A stretch of 10,603 bases of DNA from DATEPR01 sp036269975 (GTDB lineage: Bacteria; Actinomycetota; Actinomycetes; Mycobacteriales; Pseudonocardiaceae), in the NCBI GenBank assembly GCA_036269975.1, contig DATBDL010000289.1:1-10603 (forward strand). The letters are read 5' to 3'. Under the pieces are notes generated by a model that was given only the letters and a program-made list of their open reading frames with translations, made no database searches and was not told the DNA's origin. Of the stretch, positions 5,870 through 10,603 are shown piece after piece. Position 1 is the first letter of the stretch; each line of letters begins with the position of its first letter. The translations under genes and the position numbers were made by a program.

Positions 5870-6652
5870 GTGCGGATCGCGTTGTGTCAGGTCACGTCCA
5901 CCTCGGACCCGAAGGCCAATCTGGAGCTGGTGGCCGACTTCGCGGCGCGGGCCTCGGCTGGTGGGGCTTCGTTGGCTGTGTTTCCGGAGGCCACGATGTG
6001 CCGGTTCGGCGTGCCGTTGGGGCCGGTGGCCGAACCGCTGGACGGGTCGTGGGCCACCGCGGTCGGTGAGATCGCGGACCGGCACGGGCTGAGCATCCTT
6101 GCCGGCATGTTCACGCCGGCCGATGACGGCCGGGTTCGCAACACACTCCTGCTGACCGGTGGTGGGCGGCACCTGGGTTACGACAAGATCCACCTGTTCG
6201 ACGCGTTCGGGTTCGCCGAGTCGGACACCGTGGCGCCGGGGGCCGAGTTGGTCGTGGTCGAACTCGGCGACATCACGCTCGGTCTCGCGCTCTGTTACGA
6301 CGTGCGGTTTCCCGAGCTGTTCCGTGCGCTCGCGGATCGCGGCGCGAACGTGATGGCGCTGCCGGCGTCGTGGGGCTCCGGGCCGGGCAAGCGGGAGCAG
6401 TGGGAACTTCTGGTGCGGGCACGGGCGCTGGACTGCACGTCCTGGGTGTTGGCGTGCGGACAGGCCGATCCCGCCGACGCCGAACTGGCCAAGGCGCCGA
6501 CCGGGATCGGGTACAGCCTGGTCGCCGACCCGTTCGGGCGGGTGGCCGGGGCGTTGGGCGCCGAGCCCGACCTACTGGTCGTCGACGTCGATCCGGCCGT
6601 TGTCGTGTCCGCGAGGGAAGTGATTCCGGTGCTGGCCAATCGGCGCCTGTGA
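5870..6652 (+). CDS. Nitrilase-superfamily carbon-nitrogen hydrolase
   Basis: A 260-aa cytoplasmic amidohydrolase of the Nit/omega-amidase branch. The catalytic triad is present: Glu40 in AVFPEATM, Lys106 in YDKIHLFD, and nucleophile Cys142 in LALCYDVRFPEL. ALPASWGSGPGKREQWELL (about 163-182) and ARALDCTSWVLACGQ also fit. Length matches the family (about 260-280 aa). Closest types hydrolyse deaminated glutathione or alpha-keto acid amides, but the exact substrate cannot be assigned. The GTG at 5870 is preceded by CGGAGG with 6 nt spacing. It lies 29 bp after the toxin pseudogene on the same strand, so cotranscription is possible. Its last 81 nt overlap the 3' end of nadC on the opposite strand. 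Confidence 0.95.
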   Translation: MRIALCQVTSTSDPKANLELVADFAARASAGGASLAVFPEATMCRFGVPLGPVAEPLDGSWATAVGEIADRHGLSILAGMFTPADDGRVRNTLLLTGGGRHLGYDKIHLFDAFGFAESDTVAPGAELVVVELGDITLGLALCYDVRFPELFRALADRGANVMALPASWGSGPGKREQWELLVRARALDCTSWVLACGQADPADAELAKAPTGIGYSLVADPFGRVAGALGAEPDLLVVDVDPAVVVSAREVIPVLANRRL

Positions 6653-7537
6653 GTACAAGTCCAGGCCGATGTCCAGTGCGGTGACCGAGTGGGTCAGGCC
6701 GCCTACCGCCAGGTAGTCGACTCCGGTCTCCGCGTACGCTCGTGCCGTGGCCAGGGTGAGGCCGCCGGATGCCTCCAGTTTGGTCTTCATGCCCGCGTTG
6801 TTCTTGCGCCGCACGGCTTCCGCGCAGTCAGCGGGAGTGAAGTTGTCCAGCAGGATCTCCTCGGCCTCCAGTGCCAGCGCCTCGTCCAGTTCGGCCAGGG
6901 TGTCCACCTCGACCTCGCACGGCAGTTCCGGCGCGTACGCGCGGACGGCGGAAAGGGCCGCGGTGACCGAACCGGCCGCTACCACGTGGTTGTCCTTGAT
7001 CAGCACGGCGTCGCCGAGGCCCATCCGGTGGTTCACGCCGCCGCCCTTGCGGACCGCGTACTTCTGGGCCAGCCGCAGGCCGGGCAGAGTCTTGCGGGAA
7101 TCGCGGATGGCGCACGCCGTGCCGGCTACCTCGGCCACCCACGCCGCCGTGGTCGTCGCGACGCCGGACAGGTGGCACAACAGGTTCAGCGCTGTCCGTT
7201 CCGCCGTGAGCAGGCCGCTGACGGATGCGCGCACGATCAGCGCGGGCTGGCCGGGCGAGAGGTGGGTGCCGTCGTCGACCTGGTCCAGCACCCGGAGTTC
7301 CGCGCCGAGGACCTGGTCGAACACGGCCATGGCGACCGGCAGGCCGGCGATCACGCCCGCCTTGCGTGGGGTCACTTCGGCTACGGCGATCTGGGACGCC
7401 GCGACGGTCGCCGCCGTCGTGGCGTCCGGGCCGTAGCGCAGGTCCTCGGCCAGTGCGGTGGACACCAGGCGCTGGATGTCGGCCGGGTCGAGACCGGCGG
7501 CGGCCAGATCGGCGCCGATCGTGGGGGTGAACGTCAT
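6572..7537 (-). CDS. nadC: Nicotinate-nucleotide pyrophosphorylase (quinolinate phosphoribosyltransferase)
   Basis: NadC converts quinolinate and phosphoribosyl pyrophosphate to nicotinate mononucleotide, CO2 and pyrophosphate, the third step of de novo NAD synthesis. The 321-aa protein has family motifs in order: EDLRYGPDATT (31-41), ERTALNLL (113-120), RDSRKTLPGLR (145-155), KYAVRKGGGVNHRMGLGDA (159-177), KDNH (181-184), EVEVD (208-212), LLDNF (229-233), EASGG (255-259), GLTHS (280-284). Its ATG sits in an ATGA overlap with the nadB stop (7534-7537), so translation is coupled. Homologues end near DIGLDL (289-294). Here about 26 further residues (SQAPIGQHRNHFPRGHDNGR...) run into the convergent hydrolase gene, giving an 81-nt overlap. 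That tail is probably non-conserved and may come from a lost stop codon. Confidence 0.97.
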   Translation of the reverse strand: MTFTPTIGADLAAAGLDPADIQRLVSTALAEDLRYGPDATTAATVAASQIAVAEVTPRKAGVIAGLPVAMAVFDQVLGAELRVLDQVDDGTHLSPGQPALIVRASVSGLLTAERTALNLLCHLSGVATTTAAWVAEVAGTACAIRDSRKTLPGLRLAQKYAVRKGGGVNHRMGLGDAVLIKDNHVVAAGSVTAALSAVRAYAPELPCEVEVDTLAELDEALALEAEEILLDNFTPADCAEAVRRKNNAGMKTKLEASGGLTLATARAYAETGVDYLAVGGLTHSVTALDIGLDLYSQAPIGQHRNHFPRGHDNGRIDVDDQ

Positions 7538-9144
7538 GCCACACCTCGCAGGGCCAAGGGGGCCACCAGGATTGGCTGCCCGGATACGTCGAGCCGGACG
7601 CGGACGCTGTGCCGCCAGCGGTCGTCGTCGCGGCCGGGATGGTCGGAGCGCAGGTGGCAGCCCCGTGATTCGGTGCGTTCGACCGCCGTCAGCAGCAGTG
7701 TCCGCGCGGTGAGGGTGAGCGCCGCGTCCTCGACCGCCTGCCTCGTCCACAGTGGACGTACGATCGCGGCCGCGTCGATGGCGGCAGTCGCCGTGTGCAG
7801 GCCGTCGGCGTCGCGGCCGATGCCGGCGTGGCGGGTCATCGCGTGCTGGAGTACGTCGCGGTGCGCGATCGCGGCGGCCGGCAGTGGCGTGGGTTCTGCG
7901 GTGCGTGGATCGCCGAGGCGGCCGGCGGCCAGGTCGCGGGCGACGGCCCTGGCGGCCCGACGGCCGGTGACGAGGCCCTCCAGCAAACTGTTGGACGCCA
8001 GGCGGTTCGCGCCGTGCAGGCCCGTTCTGGCGACCTCGCCGGCCGCGTAGAGGCCGGTCAGCTCGGTTCTTCCGTCTACAGTGGACACTACGCCGCCGCA
8101 CGCGAAATGGGCGGCCGGGGCGACCGGGATCGGCTCGGCGGTCGGGTCGATGCCGGCCGCGACGCAGGCCGCGTGCACGGTCGGGAAGCGGTGCGCGAAG
8201 TCGTCGATGGCGGTCGCGTCCAGGTAGACGTGATCGGTGTCGGTGTCGGCCATGCGACGGGTGATCGCGGCGGACACGACGTCCCTCGGTGCCAGGTCGG
8301 CCAGCGGGTGCACACCGGTCATCACGCGCCGACCCACGCCGTCGACGAGGACGGCGCCCTCGCCGCGGACGGCCTCGGTGACCAGCGGGCGGTGCCCCCT
8401 GGCGCTCGCACCGGTGAACAGCACGGTCGGGTGGAACTGCACGAACTCGATGTCGGCCAGCGTCGCGCCGGCACGCAGCGCCAGCGCGAGTCCGTCCGCG
8501 GTGGCCTCGACCGGATTGGACGTCGCCTGGTAGAGCTGGCCGACGCCACCGGTGGCCAGCAGGACAGCGGGCGCGCGGACCATGCCGGCGACGCCGTTCG
8601 CGTCCAGCACGAGCAGGCCGCCGACCGCGCCCGCCGACGTGTGCGCCAGATCGACCGCGACATGGCCGGCCAGCAGCGGAACAGCGCCGTCCCGTGCCGC
8701 AGCGAGCAGGGTGCGCTCGACTTCGGCGCCGGTCGCGTCGCCGCCGGCGTGCACGACTCGGTAGGCGGTGTGGCCACCCTCCCTGGTACGGGCCAGGTGG
8801 CCGTCGGAGTTCGCGTCGAACACCGCGCCGCGATCCCGTAGCGCGGCGACGGCGGCCGGGCCGTCGGTGAGGATCGACGCGACGGCCGCCGCGTCACAGA
8901 GATCAGCGCCCGCGGTCAGCGTGTCGCGGACGTGCGCGGCCACCGTGTCGCCGGGATCGTGCTCGTCATCCAGGACGACGGCGACGCCACCCTGTGCCCA
9001 CCGGGTGTTGCCGTCGCCGGCACCGGCCTTCGTCACCACGAGCACCCGGAGGCCGGCCGCACGCGCGGTCAACGCCGCGCTCAAACCGGCAACGCCGGTA
9101 CCGACGACGACCAGGTCGGCGACGGCCTCCCAGTTCCCACTCAC
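7534..9144 (-). CDS. nadB: L-aspartate oxidase
   Basis: NadB is an FAD flavoenzyme that oxidises L-aspartate to iminoaspartate, the first step of de novo NAD synthesis; NadA uses the product. The 536-aa protein shows the dinucleotide-binding GTGVAG (residues 15-20) and the flavin-contact region RWAQGGVAVVL (48-58). Fumarate-reductase-type active-site motifs follow: FVQFHPT (234-240), EAVRGEGAVLV (257-267), HFACGG (346-351) and the C-terminal FAD contact NRLASNSLLEGLVTGRRA (380-397). The helical C-terminal domain runs from about 430. The start is a GTG inside a GTGA overlap with the nadA stop (9141-9144). The 3' end overlaps nadC by 4 nt, making a tightly coupled operon. Confidence 0.98.
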   Translation of the reverse strand: MSGNWEAVADLVVVGTGVAGLSAALTARAAGLRVLVVTKAGAGDGNTRWAQGGVAVVLDDEHDPGDTVAAHVRDTLTAGADLCDAAAVASILTDGPAAVAALRDRGAVFDANSDGHLARTREGGHTAYRVVHAGGDATGAEVERTLLAAARDGAVPLLAGHVAVDLAHTSAGAVGGLLVLDANGVAGMVRAPAVLLATGGVGQLYQATSNPVEATADGLALALRAGATLADIEFVQFHPTVLFTGASARGHRPLVTEAVRGEGAVLVDGVGRRVMTGVHPLADLAPRDVVSAAITRRMADTDTDHVYLDATAIDDFAHRFPTVHAACVAAGIDPTAEPIPVAPAAHFACGGVVSTVDGRTELTGLYAAGEVARTGLHGANRLASNSLLEGLVTGRRAARAVARDLAAGRLGDPRTAEPTPLPAAAIAHRDVLQHAMTRHAGIGRDADGLHTATAAIDAAAIVRPLWTRQAVEDAALTLTARTLLLTAVERTESRGCHLRSDHPGRDDDRWRHSVRVRLDVSGQPILVAPLALRGVA

Positions 9145-10157
9145 TCGGCACCCCCAGGGCGACCGATCTCGATCATGCGCTGGACCGCACCCCTCGCCCG
9201 GTCAGCGATATCCGGATCGACATCGACCTCGTCCCGGCCGTCCCGCAGGCAGCGCAGCAGCGCCGCCGGGGTGATCATCTTCATGTAGCGGCAGGACGCT
9301 CGCTTGTTGACCGGCTGGAAGTCCACGGCGGGTGCCGCGCGCCGCAACTGGTGCAGCATGCCGATCTCGGTGGCGACGAGCACGCGGCCGGCGCCGGTGC
9401 GGCGGGCCTCGTCCAGCATGCCGCCGGTGGAGAGGATCTTGACCCGGTCCGCCGGCACAGCGCCCTCGCCGGCCAGGTAGAGCGCGCTGGTGGCGCAGCC
9501 GCATTCGGGATGTACGAACAGTTCCGCGTCCGGAGTGGCGGCGGCGCGGGCAGCCAGTTCGTCGCCGTTGATGCCGGCGTGCACGTGGCATTCGCCGGCC
9601 CAGACGTGCAGGTTGGTGCGACCGGTCACCCGGCGCACGTGCGCGCCGAGGAACTGGTCCGGGCAGAACAGCACCTCGGTGTCGGCCGGGATCGAGTTCA
9701 CGACGTCGACGGCGTTGGCCGACGTGCAGCACACGTCCGTCTCCGCCTTCACCTCGGCGGTCGTGTTGACATAGGACACGACGACGGCGCCGGGATGCTC
9801 CGCCTTCCACGCGCGTAGCTGTGCCGCGTCGATCGAGTCGGCGAGCGAGCAACCCGCCCGCGCGTCCGGTATGAGCACGGTTTTGGCCGGGGACAGGATC
9901 TTCGCGGTCTCGGCCATGAAGTGCACACCGCAGAAGACGATGGTCGAACTGTCGGCCGATGCGGCGATTCGGCTCAGCGCCAGGGAATCGCCCGTGTGGT
10001 CGGCGATGTCCTGGATCTCCGGCAGTTGGTAGTTGTGCGCCAGGATCACCGCGTTCCGCTCAGCGGCCAACCGGCGCACCTCGTGCTGCCAGGCATCGTC
10101 GGGCGTTACCCCCCGGTACACGCCGTCCTGATCCCGCTCGATGGTGCTCGCCGTCAT
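9141..10157 (-). CDS. nadA: Quinolinate synthase (iron-sulfur enzyme)
   Basis: NadA condenses iminoaspartate with dihydroxyacetone phosphate to quinolinate using a [4Fe-4S] cluster. The 338-aa protein has AHNYQLPEIQDIADHTGDSL (about 40-59), FCGVHFMAETAKIL (75-88), VSYVNTTAEVKAE (127-139) and HPECGCATSALYL. The three expected cluster ligands are visible as Cys103 (RAGCSLADS), Cys190 (GECHVH) and Cys289 (ASCRYMKM), spaced much as in E. coli NadA. Two adjacent ATGs exist at 10160 and 10157. The second is preferred because GGGGAGG (10162-10168) is only 1 nt from the first but 4 nt from the second. It is the first gene of nadABC, divergent from nrtR, and its control region carries the likely NrtR operator. 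Confidence 0.98.
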   Translation of the reverse strand: MTASTIERDQDGVYRGVTPDDAWQHEVRRLAAERNAVILAHNYQLPEIQDIADHTGDSLALSRIAASADSSTIVFCGVHFMAETAKILSPAKTVLIPDARAGCSLADSIDAAQLRAWKAEHPGAVVVSYVNTTAEVKAETDVCCTSANAVDVVNSIPADTEVLFCPDQFLGAHVRRVTGRTNLHVWAGECHVHAGINGDELAARAAATPDAELFVHPECGCATSALYLAGEGAVPADRVKILSTGGMLDEARRTGAGRVLVATEIGMLHQLRRAAPAVDFQPVNKRASCRYMKMITPAALLRCLRDGRDEVDVDPDIADRARGAVQRMIEIGRPGGAE

Positions 10158-10165
10158 CATGCCTC

Positions 10166-10178
10166 CCCAACGGTTGGG
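10166..10178. repeat. Perfect 13-bp palindrome over the nadA ribosome-binding site
   Basis: CCCAAC-G-GTTGGG is a perfect inverted repeat centred at 10172. Its left end overlaps the nadA Shine-Dalgarno (GGGGAGG on the minus strand, 10162-10168), and its right end abuts the larger palindrome at 10177. It may be a second repressor site or a small RNA stem affecting nadA translation; the role is not known. Confidence 0.5.
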
Positions 10179-10201
10179 TTTTCGACTTTCAGTTGAAAAC
10201 C
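10177..10201. promoter_or_regulatory. Likely NrtR operator in the nadA/nrtR divergent promoter
   Basis: A 25-bp inverted repeat centred at 10189. Outer arms GGTTTTC and GAAAACC and inner triplets ACT and AGT match, with one mismatched pair and a central TTC, so 10 of 11 arm positions are symmetric. It lies between nadA and the divergent NUDIX-type regulator. NrtR regulators commonly bind palindromes in just this position to repress NAD synthesis genes and themselves. It would overlap the start of nadA transcription and the -35 region of nrtR. Palindrome seen directly; NrtR binding is inferred. Confidence 0.75.
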
Positions 10202-10208
10202 TCCGTCG

Positions 10209-10215
10209 ATAGTAT
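10209..10215. promoter_or_regulatory. Overlapping -10 boxes for nadA (minus) and nrtR (plus)
   Basis: The plus strand reads TAGTAT at 10210-10215. Transcription would begin about 7 nt later at 10223, exactly the nrtR GTG, predicting a leaderless mRNA. The minus strand reads TACTAT at 10214-10209, which would start nadA transcription near 10202, at the edge of the palindrome. The -35 boxes are poor on both sides. Confidence 0.45.
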
Positions 10216-10222
10216 CAGCCAG

Positions 10223-10603
10223 GTGAGTCAGTTGGCACATGAAGTTCTCGCAGCGGTGCTCCAGGTGCGAGAAAGGTCACTCCAGGTGCTGCTGTGGCGG
10301 CGCGCCAAGGAACCGGCCGTCGACCGCTGGTCACTCCCCGGAGGCGGACTCGGGCTCACCGAGGACGTCGAGACGTCGATCCGGCGGCAACTCGCCGAGA
10401 AGGTCGACGTCCAGCAGTTGGCACACGTCGAGCAGCTCGCCGTCTTCAGCGCGCCGGACCGGACACCGGGGCAACGCGTGATCGCCACGGCGTTCCTGGG
10501 CCTCGTGCCGGCCGGCACCGACCCGGAAGTCCCGTCGGACACCGACTGGTTCCGCGTGGACGCGCTGCCGCCGACCGCGTTCGACCACGGTGCCATCGTG
10601 CGG
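10223..10603 (+). CDS. nrtR: NUDIX-like transcriptional regulator of NAD metabolism, NrtR (cut by right edge)
   Basis: The visible 127 residues begin VSQLAHEVLAAVLQVRERSL and continue with a NUDIX fold: LLWRRAKEPAVDRWSLPGGG, the NUDIX-box region, LAHVEQLAVFSAPDRTPGQR, and DALPPTAFDHGAIVR. This matches the N-terminal ligand-binding domain of NrtR, which senses ADP-ribose or related NAD-cycle metabolites. The C-terminal winged helix lies beyond the edge. The NUDIX box (about residues 42-64) keeps its glycine and first Glu but has RQ for RE, EK for EE and DV for GU, so it is probably non-catalytic, as in other NrtR proteins. The GTG at 10223 has no Shine-Dalgarno and fits a leaderless start 7 nt after TAGTAT. 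Divergent placement from nadABC supports the role. M. tuberculosis Rv1593c is the positional counterpart. Confidence 0.94.
   Translation, partial: MSQLAHEVLAAVLQVRERSLQVLLWRRAKEPAVDRWSLPGGGLGLTEDVETSIRRQLAEKVDVQQLAHVEQLAVFSAPDRTPGQRVIATAFLGLVPAGTDPEVPSDTDWFRVDALPPTAFDHGAIVR

Noticed and set aside
6689..8050. Long plus-strand open frame (453 codons) opposite nadC and nadB
   Set aside because: It is antisense to two unmistakable enzymes, has low-complexity Arg/Gly/Ala-rich sequence with no domain, and is typical of shadow frames in high-GC DNA.
1..10603. CRISPR arrays, tRNA/rRNA genes, insertion sequences
   Set aside because: No regularly spaced repeats, cloverleaf-like sequences, rRNA signatures, transposases or terminal inverted repeats were seen anywhere in the window.

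Overview
High-GC actinobacterial chromosome. GC-rich third codon positions, many GTG starts, a DUF5753-type XRE regulator paired with a DUF397 protein, and a VapB45/VapC45-like pair all fit a filamentous actinomycete, perhaps Pseudonocardiales. The order-level guess is inference.

Layout. The left edge holds the 5' part of hisD (minus strand). Next comes a 371-bp gap with no clear gene. A small possible membrane-protein ORF (plus) follows, overlapping tail-to-tail with a better supported two-helix membrane protein (minus). That membrane protein lies 75 bp downstream of an XRE/DUF5753 regulator on the same strand. A 348-bp gap, with a possible gene remnant in it, separates the regulator from a divergent 59-aa DUF397 protein. 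Then come an orphan peptide/nickel-type ABC substrate-binding lipoprotein (minus), a divergent VapB45-like antitoxin with its VapC45-like toxin gene (plus; the toxin is broken by an apparent one-base deletion), and a nitrilase-superfamily hydrolase (plus).

The right third is the de novo NAD operon nadA-nadB-nadC (minus). Its genes are joined by 4-nt GTGA and ATGA overlaps. It is divergent from nrtR, a NUDIX-like NAD regulator cut by the right edge. A short intergenic region between nadA and nrtR carries a 25-bp near-perfect palindrome, most likely the NrtR operator. nadA and nadB make quinolinate from aspartate and dihydroxyacetone phosphate, and nadC converts it to nicotinate mononucleotide.

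The order nrtR / nadABC / (insert) / hisD recalls mycobacteria, where Rv1593c, nadABC and hisD lie close together with only two small genes between nadC and hisD. Here the nadC-hisD gap has grown to about 6 kb and holds regulatory, toxin-antitoxin and transport genes, so it looks like an accessory insertion spot between two core biosynthetic loci. I found no wholly new system. The items most worth checking are the broken toxin beside an intact antitoxin, the direct repeats at the antitoxin start, the nad operator architecture, and the regulator/membrane-protein/DUF397 cluster.
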